A stretch of 64,000 nucleotides of DNA. It comes from an uncultured Bryobacteraceae bacterium (lineage in GTDB: Bacteria; Acidobacteriota; Terriglobia; Bryobacterales; Bryobacteraceae). Positions 17,676-25,327 of the stretch are shown piece by piece. The position numbers and the translations under genes are program-made. Positions within the stretch are counted from its first letter, which is position 1; each line of letters opens with the position of its first letter. The stretch spans positions 81,520 to 145,519 of the forward strand of contig CAKZUE010000020.1 in assembly GCA_937920635.1 (NCBI GenBank), written 5' to 3'. The notes below the pieces were generated by a model. That model saw nothing but the letters and a program-made list of their open reading frames with translations, was not told the DNA's origin and made no database searches.

Positions 17676-18686
17676 TCAGGCGTTGCCCGCCGAGATGACG
17701 ACGATGGCGAGAATCAGCGTACCGATGCCGGCCAGCGAATAGCGCAGAGCGCGCGGCGGCGCGCCCTGCCACTCGCCGCTCAGCCGACCCAAAGTGTTCG
17801 AGGTGATCAGCGCCATGGACATGAACAGAGGCCAGCCCACCACGGGCCCCAGATCGCCGAGCGCGGTGGCGCCGAAGCCGTAAACGAGAAAGCTGGCGAA
17901 GCACAGCACGCCCATCAGGGACGCCCAGAACATATTCCGCCCGGCATGGAGGCGGAACTCCGGCAGGGCGTTGTCATCGAAAACGCGTTTCAGAGCATAG
18001 ACCGCATTCGGCAGGAACCCGGCCAGCAACGTCACCAGCCAGATGGCGTTGGTGGCGTTGTTCGGCGTCGCGCCCAGTTCTTCCGCACGCCTTTGCAGCC
18101 CGGCGCCGAAGGCGAAGCTCAGATTCAGCATCGGGCTGAAGACGCCCGCCAGAAAGCAGATCAGCAACGCCACGGCGAAGCCCTGCCGCGGGCGCCCGGC
18201 GCCGCCGCCCGCATCCTCGCGGATCTTGCCTGCTTTGGCGCACAGGTAGATTCCTCCCAGCACAATGAGCGTGCCCGCCAGCAGGCTCGCTCCCTGCTTT
18301 GTCCACAGCCGGTCCGGGTGCAGGACGATCAGCGGCACAAACGTGCCGATCGGCGCGATCAGTCCGAGAATCAGCCCGTATCCTACCGCCAGCCCCATGC
18401 GGTCGACCCCGACGCCGAACAGCACGGAGCCGATACCCCAACCGAAGCCGAAAAGGACGGAGCTGATGAGCGCGCTGCGATCGGCGGTGGCGAGCACGGT
18501 CCACAGCCCGGGCACCGTCCACTGCGCGGCAATGAAGGGAACCACGACCAGCCCGATGAGCGAATAGATGAACCAGCCGTGTCCCCAACGCCAGCCGTCC
18601 AGTTTTTTCATCGGGGCCACGAAGCTGCCGTTAAAAATCCCGCCGATCAAAACGGCCAGAATACCCCAGGCTATTGCGGGCTTCAT
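17676..18686 (-). CDS. RhaT-family sugar:proton symporter
   Basis: A 336-residue inner-membrane protein with about ten hydrophobic helices, matching the L-rhamnose-proton symporter family (G-I-F-N-G-S-F-V-A-P-M-K and later L-N-x-S-F-A-F-G). The ATG at 18686 overlaps the lactonase stop by 4 bases; an upstream in-frame extension lies wholly inside the lactonase gene and is rejected. In this operon it probably imports the sugar that the enzymes degrade, which may be apiose and not rhamnose. No rhamnose catabolic genes are nearby. Confidence 0.82.
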   Translation of the reverse strand: MKPAIAWGILAVLIGGIFNGSFVAPMKKLDGWRWGHGWFIYSLIGLVVVPFIAAQWTVPGLWTVLATADRSALISSVLFGFGWGIGSVLFGVGVDRMGLAVGYGLILGLIAPIGTFVPLIVLHPDRLWTKQGASLLAGTLIVLGGIYLCAKAGKIREDAGGGAGRPRQGFAVALLICFLAGVFSPMLNLSFAFGAGLQRRAEELGATPNNATNAIWLVTLLAGFLPNAVYALKRVFDDNALPEFRLHAGRNMFWASLMGVLCFASFLVYGFGATALGDLGPVVGWPLFMSMALITSNTLGRLSGEWQGAPPRALRYSLAGIGTLILAIVVISAGNA

Positions 18687-20023
18687 GCAGGCAATCCTCC
18701 CGAGAAAAGGCGCCCCAGCATTGGGGAATTCAGAACCTCGCTGACCGAGTGGAGCGTCACGGATGCCACCCCCAAGCGCGAGAAATTCGCCAGCGCGCCT
18801 CGCGTCCATGCCGCTCCCAGCCCGGTGAAGAGCCGCGCATCGCTGACGCCCGGCGGAGCGAACCGCACGGGAGTCAAGAACACCGGCGCACCGCCCGCGA
18901 ACGACCGGACCGTCTCGATCATGGCGTCGTGCGAGGCGAGGTTCGCCATGATGCTCTCGTCATCGGAGGCATGAACCTGCGGGTGCAGGCCAAAAGCGAC
19001 ACCCTGGGAAAAGTCGGAGGAACGGTTCCGGTTCAGCTCGGCGAAGAAGCCGTTGGCGCCGGGCAGAACCGGGGTGTTCGCGAAGCGTGCGCGCACGATC
19101 TCCAACCAGCGGGGAGAAGCAACAGGTTCGCCCTGGCGGTACACGATGACGCGCGCCAGCGGCGCCGCGGGCGGATGGAGCGATGCCATCCGCTGTTCCG
19201 GCTCATCGCCAAGATGAAGGGCGAGCTCCAGCGGGAGGTTCCACCGCGCCGCCTCCGCCAGACGCGCGGGGTCGTCCACCCGGAGATGCGCAATCTTGAG
19301 CTTGTGAAGTCTCTGCACATTGCCGGGCTCAGGCGGGATCGCATCGAGGACCAGCCCGGCGGGAACAGGCGTTTCCGTCCGGGCGTGGCGGAGGCGGATT
19401 TCGACCGACTGCTCCACCCGGTATCCAGGCTGAAGCTCAACCGGAAAAGGCAGAGAAAGCGGCGTTGGATAGGTCTTGAAATTGGCGTCCGACCAGTTCC
19501 GCTGATCCTCCATTTCCCAGACATCGCCGGAAAATTCGATCTCGATTTCCCGCCCGAAGCCGAGCGGATACCGCATCGAGCGGATATCCAGAACCGGCTG
19601 ATGGGGAGAAATGAGCCGCGGGAAAGCGGCCCTGTCCGGCCGTCCGTCCGGATGTGTCACGAGGATCTCGCGGCCGGACAACGGCATGGGGTGGTGCAGG
19701 CAAAGCCCGATCCGGTTCCGCCGGAAGGCGCTTTCCGCCTCGCCGGCGGCTCGGTACCGCAGCACGCCCGCGGCATCGCCTTCGATGGAACCGCGCCAGC
19801 GGAAGCGGATGCCGCCGCTGTCGTGGAAGGCTTCGAACGAGATCCGGAAGCCGTCAGCCCCTGCTTCCTGCTTCAGGTCCGCGATGCGGAAAGGAACCGT
19901 GCCCCAATTCTGGTCCCGCAGGGCGAAATAGATCCGCTCCACAGCCTCCACGCCGGCGGCGCGGATATGCCACAAATCGCCATCGCGAAACTCGAGCGAC
20001 CATTCTCCTGCCTGAAGATGCAT
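18683..20023 (-). CDS. apnL: Probable D-apionate lactonase (ApnL-like)
   Basis: A 446-residue protein with the sequence features I associate with D-apionate lactonases: an N-terminal beta-rich part with R-D-x-N-W-G-T-V-P (about 37-44), then D-I-R-S-M near 146, and M-E-D-Q-R-N-W-S-D-A-N-F-K-T-Y (about 171-185), a very characteristic block. The enzyme would open D-apionolactone to D-apionate in the cytoplasm; no signal peptide is seen. It is shorter than some family members of about 600 residues. The gene is 17 bases after the dehydrogenase and overlaps the permease start. The family call is from memory of this motif and is the main support for the apiose reading of the operon. Confidence 0.7.
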   Translation of the reverse strand: MHLQAGEWSLEFRDGDLWHIRAAGVEAVERIYFALRDQNWGTVPFRIADLKQEAGADGFRISFEAFHDSGGIRFRWRGSIEGDAAGVLRYRAAGEAESAFRRNRIGLCLHHPMPLSGREILVTHPDGRPDRAAFPRLISPHQPVLDIRSMRYPLGFGREIEIEFSGDVWEMEDQRNWSDANFKTYPTPLSLPFPVELQPGYRVEQSVEIRLRHARTETPVPAGLVLDAIPPEPGNVQRLHKLKIAHLRVDDPARLAEAARWNLPLELALHLGDEPEQRMASLHPPAAPLARVIVYRQGEPVASPRWLEIVRARFANTPVLPGANGFFAELNRNRSSDFSQGVAFGLHPQVHASDDESIMANLASHDAMIETVRSFAGGAPVFLTPVRFAPPGVSDARLFTGLGAAWTRGALANFSRLGVASVTLHSVSEVLNSPMLGRLFSGGLPA

Positions 20024-20040
20024 GGCTTCCTCTTTGCGGA

Positions 20041-21063
20041 CTAAACCGCCACTGCGGCGCCGCGCGCCGCCGAGTCATATGCGGCGAAGATCAACCGGAC
20101 GGTCTTCAGATTGTCCTCGCCGGAGGTTTCGATCGGACCCTCGCCGCGCAGCCCGCGAAGGATGTTTTCGTGGCATGGCACGATGCTGGAATGAACGACG
20201 TCGTACGCCGGGTTGGCCCAGGCGTAACGAGGGGGCGGGATGCGCCGCGCGTGGGTGCCGTCTTTGGTGGTGGTGCGCAGCCAGAAGTCCGGCGCCAGTT
20301 CGAGCGAGCCTCGGCTGCCCTCGGAGAACAGGAAAGTCTCGGGAAAGCGGTCGCGCTCCAGATAGTTCTCCGCGTATCCCATCTCGATGGTGACCGTGGC
20401 GCCGTTCTGCATGCGCAGCATCACGGTGGCGACGTCTTCGCCTTTGATGTCCGGGTGCACGCGCTTTGTCTGGCAGTACAGCAAATCGGGCTCTCCGCAG
20501 AGGAAGCGCGCCGTATCGAACAAATGGCTGCCGATGTCGGTGAGGATGAACTGTTCGAGTTCAGCCAGAAAAGGCTGGTTCTGGAACACTGGAAAACCGC
20601 TCACCATGGTGATCCGCGCGCGGAACACCTCGCCGATCCCGCCGCTGTCGAGCGCCTGTTTGAAGGCGCGGATCGGGGTCTGCCAGCGCCAGTTCTCGTT
20701 GATCGCCAGCGTCACGCCTCGCTCGCGGCAGAACCGCACCATGTCCTCGGCGTCGGCCAAAGTGGCTGCCATCGGCTTCTGGCACACCACGGGATAGCCC
20801 ATGCCGGCGGCGAGTTTCGTGTACTTCGCATGCGTGTTCACATCGGTGAGCACGTCGACGAAGTCGGGCTTCTCCTTTTCGATCATTTCCGCGGGATCGC
20901 CGTACACGCTTTCCACGCCGAACTCCCGCGCCAGCGCCTCCGCCCTGGCGCGGGTGCGGTTGTAGATGCCCGTGCAGACGGCGCCTCCGGTTTCCAGCCA
21001 TCCGGCCAACTGATAGCGCGCCCAGAATCCGGCGCCGATCATGACAAAGCGCAGCTTGCGCAC
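20041..21063 (-). CDS. apdH: Gfo/Idh/MocA dehydrogenase, probable D-apiose dehydrogenase
   Basis: A 340-residue NAD(P)-dependent sugar dehydrogenase. The Rossmann motif G-A-G-F-W-A is at residues 10-15, the catalytic-region motif C-Q-K-P-M-A at about 94-99, and a W-R-W-Q-T-P segment follows. Together with the lactonase-like gene 17 bases downstream it would oxidise D-apiose to D-apionolactone, the first step. The GTG start is supported by an excellent GGGGAGGTGAT site. It is the first gene of the operon. Gfo/Idh proteins act on many sugars and inositols, so the substrate depends on context. Confidence 0.65.
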   Translation of the reverse strand: MRKLRFVMIGAGFWARYQLAGWLETGGAVCTGIYNRTRARAEALAREFGVESVYGDPAEMIEKEKPDFVDVLTDVNTHAKYTKLAAGMGYPVVCQKPMAATLADAEDMVRFCRERGVTLAINENWRWQTPIRAFKQALDSGGIGEVFRARITMVSGFPVFQNQPFLAELEQFILTDIGSHLFDTARFLCGEPDLLYCQTKRVHPDIKGEDVATVMLRMQNGATVTIEMGYAENYLERDRFPETFLFSEGSRGSLELAPDFWLRTTTKDGTHARRIPPPRYAWANPAYDVVHSSIVPCHENILRGLRGEGPIETSGEDNLKTVRLIFAAYDSAARGAAVAV

Positions 21064-21095
21064 CTGATCACCTCCCCGGCACGAAATCAGGGGGC

Positions 21096-21101
21096 ATTAT
21101 A
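21096..21101 (-). promoter_or_regulatory. Candidate -10 box of the apiose-type operon
   Basis: A perfect TATAAT reads on the minus strand 33 bases before the GTG start of the dehydrogenase. No good -35 hexamer lies 16-18 bases upstream, which could mean that an activator is required. Confidence 0.4.
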
Positions 21102-21210
21102 TCGCCGCATCTCAAGCTTCCGCGCGCCACGGCGAAGCCATGACACCGGCCAGAACTGCGCATCGGGAGAAGGCGCCCGCCACTCCTGCCGCAGACCAAG
21201 CGGGGCAGCC

Positions 21211-21406
21211 CTATTTGCCGATGCAGAAGGTGGAAAAGATGCGGTTCAGGATGTCGTCGGCGGTGGTGGCGCCGGTGAGCGCATCCAGAGGACGGAGGGC
21301 GGCGTAGCAGTCGAGCAGGAGCAGCTCGTGCGGCAGCCCGAACGAGTTCGCTTCGCGCGCCTTCTGTGCGGCTTCGCGAGCCTCGCGCAACAACGCCTCA
21401 TGGCGC
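21211..21406 (-). pseudogene. Displaced 3' fragment of mnmE
   Basis: Encodes the last 65 residues of MnmE, ending F-C-I-G-K, identical in protein sequence to the end of the intact gene at 23267-24619. It has no start or GTPase domain. Its last 18 bases read TTCTGCATCGGCAAATAG against TTCTGCATCGGGAAGTAA in the intact gene. At 21401-21406 (TGGCGC) homology to mnmE ends and homology to the tRNA-Thr leader begins. Confidence 0.85.
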
Positions 21407-21440
21407 AATCGCCTCTTCCTGTAGCATATTGATGAACAGA

Positions 21441-21512
21441 GCTACGCATGCTCGGCTTGCGGAGCAGATGATTCGAACTAAACAGCCCTCCGGTCCGATC
21501 CCGACCGGGGGC
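21441..21512 (+). pseudogene. Decayed tRNA-Thr copy
   Basis: Aligns without gaps over 72 positions to the intact tRNA-Thr at 15950, with roughly 52 matches by hand count. The T-loop C-C-G-A-T-C-C-C and part of the D-arm remain, but the acceptor stem (GCTACGC against CGGGGGC) and the anticodon stem no longer pair and CCA is lost. Similarity extends into the leader (TGGCGCAA and GCATATTGA) and the trailer (TCTCCGC and GCGGGC), so the whole locus was copied, about 21401-21540. Confidence 0.75.
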
Positions 21513-21587
21513 AAACATGTGCTCTCCGCCTGCCTCGCGGGCGTGGCTGATTGGACGATTATCTAAACTGCCGCCGGAAGCGCCAGG

Positions 21588-22739
21588 ATGACAAAGATGC
21601 CAGTCGCTCCTGAGATTCTCCGCTGGGCCATCGAGCGAGCCGGCCGGCCGGCGGAGGAGCTTCAACACCGGTTCCCCAAATTGCAGGATTGGCTCGACCG
21701 GAAAGCGCAGCCGACGCTACGGCAGTTGCAGGAATTCGCGTCCGCTACCTACACGCCTTTCGGCTATTTTTTTCTGGACGCCCCGCCGGAGGAGCAATTG
21801 CCAATTCAGGATTTCCGCACCCGCCGGCCAGCCTCTTTGCGCAAGCCGAGCGGGAACCTTCTCGACGCGATCTATCTATGCCAGCAGCGGCAGGCCTGGT
21901 ACGAGGACTTCGCCGTCGAAGAAGGACTCGGTCCTGTCCCGCTCGTCGGCTCGTTGAGAAGGATGACGCCGATTGAGGACGCAGCCCAAGCGATTCGCAC
22001 GGCCATCCACTTCGACCTGGAAGCGCGGCACCAGTGCAGCACCTGGACCGAGGCATTGCGCCGATTCATTGAGGCGGCGGAAGAAGCGGGCGTGCTCGTG
22101 ATGGTCAGCGGTGTCGTTGGCAGCAACACGCACCGCAAGCTGGACGCAGAAGAGTTCCGCGGATTTGCCTTATCGGATCCGTATGCGCCTTTGGTTTTCA
22201 TCAACGGGGCGGACACAAAAGCGGCGCAAATGTTCACCCTGGCACATGAGCTGGCGCATCTGGCGCTCGGAGAGTCCGCGCTGTCCGATGCTGAAGCATC
22301 GCACTTGCCCGGCGAAGAGGCTGAACGCTGGTGCAACCAGGTCGCAGCGGAGCTGCTCGTCCCGCTGGCAAATCTGCGCCGGGAGCTTCGCCCTGCCGAG
22401 CCATGGCCGGACGCCGCGGCGCGTCTCGCGCGGCGCTTCAAGGTGAGTTCACTTGTGATTCTGCGAAGGCTTCTCGATGCCGGGGTCTTCCAGAGCGAGC
22501 AGGAGTTCTGGCGCGCCTACCGGCAGGAACGCGAAAGAGTGCGGGAGCTGGCGGCAGGCCATGAAGGCGGTGACTTTTACCGAACGTTGGGCGCACGCGC
22601 CAGCAGGCGGTTCGAGCATGCGCTGGTGGCCAGCACCATCAGCGGGCGGACGACTTTTACAGAAGCGATGCGGCTGCTTGGGTTCAGGCGCATGGCGGTG
22701 TTTGACAGCCTGGCGAAGCAGCTCGGGTTCAGCTACTGA
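21588..22739 (+). CDS. ImmA/IrrE family metallopeptidase with N-terminal XRE-like region
   Basis: A 383-residue protein. An N-terminal helical region (about 1-70) resembles the P-E-I-L-R-W-A-x-E-x-A-G start typical of fused HTH/ImmA proteins; the zinc metallopeptidase motif H-E-L-A-H lies at about residue 224 with a downstream E-x-x-x-N-x-x-A-A-E-L-L-V-P block. Such proteins cleave or regulate repressors, and this subtype is usually paired with a DUF4411 PIN protein as an antitoxin-like partner. ATG 21597 with AGGA upstream is an alternative start. The next gene overlaps by one base (TGATG). It is the only cargo, with its partner, of the mnmE islet. Confidence 0.85.
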   Translation: MTKMPVAPEILRWAIERAGRPAEELQHRFPKLQDWLDRKAQPTLRQLQEFASATYTPFGYFFLDAPPEEQLPIQDFRTRRPASLRKPSGNLLDAIYLCQQRQAWYEDFAVEEGLGPVPLVGSLRRMTPIEDAAQAIRTAIHFDLEARHQCSTWTEALRRFIEAAEEAGVLVMVSGVVGSNTHRKLDAEEFRGFALSDPYAPLVFINGADTKAAQMFTLAHELAHLALGESALSDAEASHLPGEEAERWCNQVAAELLVPLANLRRELRPAEPWPDAAARLARRFKVSSLVILRRLLDAGVFQSEQEFWRAYRQERERVRELAAGHEGGDFYRTLGARASRRFEHALVASTISGRTTFTEAMRLLGFRRMAVFDSLAKQLGFSY

Positions 22740-23224
22740 TGGCCTACCTGCTGGACAGCAACGTGTTCATTACCGCCAAGCGCGTCCACTACGGCTTTGA
22801 TTTCTGCCCGGGCTTCTGGGACTGGCTGCGTCAGCAACACGGCGCCGGCAAGGTTTACAGCATTGACCGGGTCCACGACGAGTTGAGAGAGCAGCAGGAC
22901 GACCTTGCAAAGTGGGCCGGCAGTTTGCCCGACAGCTTTTTCATTTCTCCGGACGCTGCGACCGCTCCGCATTTCTCCGCCGTCAGCAACTGGATCCGCA
23001 ACCAGAACTACCTCACATCGGCGATCAATACTTTCCTGCAAACCGCGGACTACTTTCTTGTGGCTCAGGCGCTCCAGGGCCGCCATACGGTGGTGACCTA
23101 CGAAGTGCCGCGCGGCTCACAGAAACAGATCAAGATTCCGGACGTTTGCCTGGGAGTGGGGGTGCGATGCATTCTCCCTCACGAGCTATTGCGCCGTGAG
23201 GGGGCGCGGCTGGTACTGTCGTGA
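22739..23224 (+). CDS. DUF4411 PIN-domain protein, probable toxin partner
   Basis: A 161-residue PIN-like protein. The first acidic residue is in L-L-D-S-N-V-F-I (residues 4-11), others are in the D-E-L-R-E-Q helix and in T-A-D-Y-F-L-V-A-Q-A (about 101-110), followed by V-V-T-Y-E. PIN proteins are RNases; DUF4411 members typically follow an ImmA/IrrE gene, as here with a one-base overlap, and are thought to form a toxin-antitoxin pair. Activity is inferred. The stop is 42 bases from the mnmE stop on the other strand. Confidence 0.82.
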   Translation: MAYLLDSNVFITAKRVHYGFDFCPGFWDWLRQQHGAGKVYSIDRVHDELREQQDDLAKWAGSLPDSFFISPDAATAPHFSAVSNWIRNQNYLTSAINTFLQTADYFLVAQALQGRHTVVTYEVPRGSQKQIKIPDVCLGVGVRCILPHELLRREGARLVLS

Positions 23225-23266
23225 GCTCGAACAGCCGCCCATTGGCAAGAGCGGCCAGCCGCCTCT

Positions 23267-23284
23267 TTACTTCCCGATGCAGAA
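23267..23284 (-). other. Candidate integration site at the mnmE 3' end
   Basis: The last 18 bases of intact mnmE, TTCTGCATCGGGAAGTAA, encode F-C-I-G-K and stop. This is the same gene position as the attB of SGI1-type islands. A variant copy lies at 21211-21228. Confidence 0.45.
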
Positions 23285-24619
23285 CGTCGAGAAGATGCGG
23301 TTCAGGATGTCGTCGGCGGTGGTGGCGCCGGTGAGCGCATCCAGAGGACGGAGGGCGGCGTAGCAGTCGAGCAGGAGCAGCTCGTGCGGCAGCCCGAACG
23401 AGTTCGCTTCGCGCGCCTTCTGTGCGGCTTCCCGCGCTTCGCGCAGCAGCGCCTCATGGCGCGCGCTGGTGATGAGCCCCGACTGCGGCGCGGCGATTCC
23501 TGCCGGAGCGATGCGCTGCACAAGCATGCGCTTCAGTTCGGCGATGCCGTCGCCCAATTGCGCCGAAACGGCGATCTCTTCCACGCCCGCCTCCATGCGC
23601 CGCGGCAGGTCGCACTTGTTGCCGACGAGGACACGCCAGCCCTGCTGCTCCGTGCGCGCGAGGATCTCGCGGTCGGCTTCCGTCAACGGCTCGCTCAGAT
23701 CCAGCACGAAGAGAGTGAGGTCCGCGTCGGCCATGGCGCGCCGGGTGCGCTCGATGCCGAGCCGCTCGACGGTATCCGCGCTCTCGCGGATGCCCGCTGT
23801 GTCGACCAGGCGCACCGGCACGCCTCCCAGCGCGAACGATTCGCTCACCGTGTCGCGCGTGGTGCCGGGGATGTCGGTGACGATGGCGCGGTCCTGGCCG
23901 AGCAGCGCGTTGAAGAGGCTGCTCTTGCCGACATTGGGGCGGCCCACGATGGCCAGCGTGATGCCGTCGTGGACATACTTGCCCCAGGCGTAGCTGGACA
24001 GCAATCTGTCGAGCCCCTCCAGCACGGCGTGCAGCCGTGCGTCGATCTCTTCCATAGGCGCCACCGCGACGTCGTCCTCGGCGAAGTCGATGCCCGCTTC
24101 CAGCAAGGAGATCAGCTCGACGAGCGCGTCTTTGACGGGCTGCACGGCGCGCGAGACCGAGCCCTCAAGCTGCTGGGCGGCCACCCGCGCCTGATACAGC
24201 GTAGTGGCGTGGATCAGATCCCGCACGGCCTCGGCGCGGGGCAGATCGATGCGGCCGTTCAGGTAGGCCCGCAGGGTGAACTCGCCGGGTTCGGCCGCAC
24301 GGGCGCCGGCGCGCAAGGCGCGGCTGACGCAATGGCGGAGCACCACGGGCGAACCGTGACAGGAGATTTCGATCACGTCTTCGGCCGTGTAGCTGCGCGG
24401 GGCGGCGAAGAAGGTGACGATCACCTCATCCACGGCTGCGCCATCTTCGTCGAGCAGGAAGCCGTGCGTGGCGCGCCACGGCGTCCACTCATGCTCCGCG
24501 GGCAGGCGCAGAATCGCCTCCGCCACGGAGCGTGCTTCGGCGCCGGAGATGCGCACGATGCCGAGGCCGCCGGCGCCGGGCGGCGTGGCGATGGCAACGA
24601 TCGTGTCGAGCCGGTTCAC
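23267..24619 (-). CDS. mnmE: tRNA modification GTPase MnmE (TrmE)
   Basis: MnmE works with MnmG to modify the wobble uridine of certain tRNAs. The 450-residue protein has the N-terminal tetrahydrofolate-binding domain (about 1-118), helical domain, and a GTPase domain with G-R-P-N-V-G-K-S-S (G1), D-T-A-G (G3) and N-K-C-D (G4), and ends in the conserved C-terminal F-C-I-G-K. Start is GTG at 24619. It closes the rpmH-rnpA-yidD-yidC-jag-mnmE operon, 12 bases after jag. Its 3' end borders an islet and is duplicated at 21211. Confidence 0.96.
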   Translation of the reverse strand: MNRLDTIVAIATPPGAGGLGIVRISGAEARSVAEAILRLPAEHEWTPWRATHGFLLDEDGAAVDEVIVTFFAAPRSYTAEDVIEISCHGSPVVLRHCVSRALRAGARAAEPGEFTLRAYLNGRIDLPRAEAVRDLIHATTLYQARVAAQQLEGSVSRAVQPVKDALVELISLLEAGIDFAEDDVAVAPMEEIDARLHAVLEGLDRLLSSYAWGKYVHDGITLAIVGRPNVGKSSLFNALLGQDRAIVTDIPGTTRDTVSESFALGGVPVRLVDTAGIRESADTVERLGIERTRRAMADADLTLFVLDLSEPLTEADREILARTEQQGWRVLVGNKCDLPRRMEAGVEEIAVSAQLGDGIAELKRMLVQRIAPAGIAAPQSGLITSARHEALLREAREAAQKAREANSFGLPHELLLLDCYAALRPLDALTGATTADDILNRIFSTFCIGK

Positions 24620-24631
24620 CGCGATGCGGCT

Positions 24632-25315
24632 TCAGTGACGGTCGCGGCGGTCTCCGCGCCCGCGCCCGCGCGGCCCGCCTCTGCCTCTGCCGCGGCTGCC
24701 GCCGTCGTCTCTTCCCCTGTGTCCGCCGTCCCTGCGGCCGCGGCGGTCAGATGGGCCGGAAGAGGGGGAGGGCCGGCGGGGCGGCTCCGGCGGCATGGGC
24801 GGCTCGGGCAGCGAGGGCATGCCCGCCGGATAGACGACTACGTGGCGGTAAGGCCCCGCGCCCGAACTTTCGCTGCGCAGGTCGGTCATGTCCCGCAACG
24901 CCAGATGGATGAGCCGCCGCTCGCGGCTGTTCATCGGGTTGAAGCGGTAAGGAGTCTTCGTTTCGCGGACCTGATCGGCGACGGTCAGCGCGCTCAGGCG
25001 CAGCTCTTCCTGGCGCAGCAGGCGCGTGTCGTTGGCGTCGAAACAGATCAGCGCGTGCTCGTCCGGCGCCATCCGCAGGACTTCCTGCGTCAACTGTTCC
25101 AGCGCGAGCAGGACCTCCGCCTTGTTGTTCGTCAGGTAATGGAGGTCGTTGCCGCTGAACTTGACCACCAGCGAGGGCTTTTCGAAGTAGTCGCCGGCGT
25201 CGGGCCCATCCAGGATTTCGTATTCGACGTCGAGGTCCATGGCGTCAAGGACCGCGTCGAGGAAGTCGGCGATCTGATCGCCTACCGTGTCAACCGTGTA
25301 GAGGCGCTCGCTCAT
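24632..25315 (-). CDS. jag: Jag/KhpB RNA-binding protein
   Basis: A 227-residue SpoIIIJ-associated protein. A KH domain occupies about residues 60-110 and an R3H domain about 110-165, with R-E-R-R-L-I-H-L-A-L. The last 60 residues are a tail rich in Arg, Gly and Asp (RGR and DRR repeats) that is probably disordered and may add RNA contacts; most Jag proteins lack such a tail. It lies between yidC and mnmE, the usual order. Confidence 0.92.
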   Translation of the reverse strand: MSERLYTVDTVGDQIADFLDAVLDAMDLDVEYEILDGPDAGDYFEKPSLVVKFSGNDLHYLTNNKAEVLLALEQLTQEVLRMAPDEHALICFDANDTRLLRQEELRLSALTVADQVRETKTPYRFNPMNSRERRLIHLALRDMTDLRSESSGAGPYRHVVVYPAGMPSLPEPPMPPEPPRRPSPSSGPSDRRGRRDGGHRGRDDGGSRGRGRGGPRGRGRGDRRDRH

Positions 25316-25327
25316 CAGGGTGCTTCC

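Larger units (their letters stand above)
21211..23269. mobile_element. Small islet bounded by direct repeats of the mnmE 3' end
   Basis: Two copies of the last 196 bases of mnmE (21211-21406 and 23267-23462) stand in the same orientation. Bases 21236-21375 and 23292-23431 are identical (140 bases), and the flanks of the repeat differ only at mostly synonymous sites. Between them lie a decayed tRNA-Thr locus and the ImmA/IrrE-DUF4411 pair. The 3' end of mnmE is the known integration site of SGI1-type islands. No integrase or transposase remains, so this is a remnant, or an element that moved by homologous or trans-acting recombination. Confidence 0.55.

Noticed and set aside
21441..21512. Functional second tRNA gene
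   Set aside because: The acceptor and anticodon stems cannot pair and CCA is missing, so it is treated as a pseudogene.
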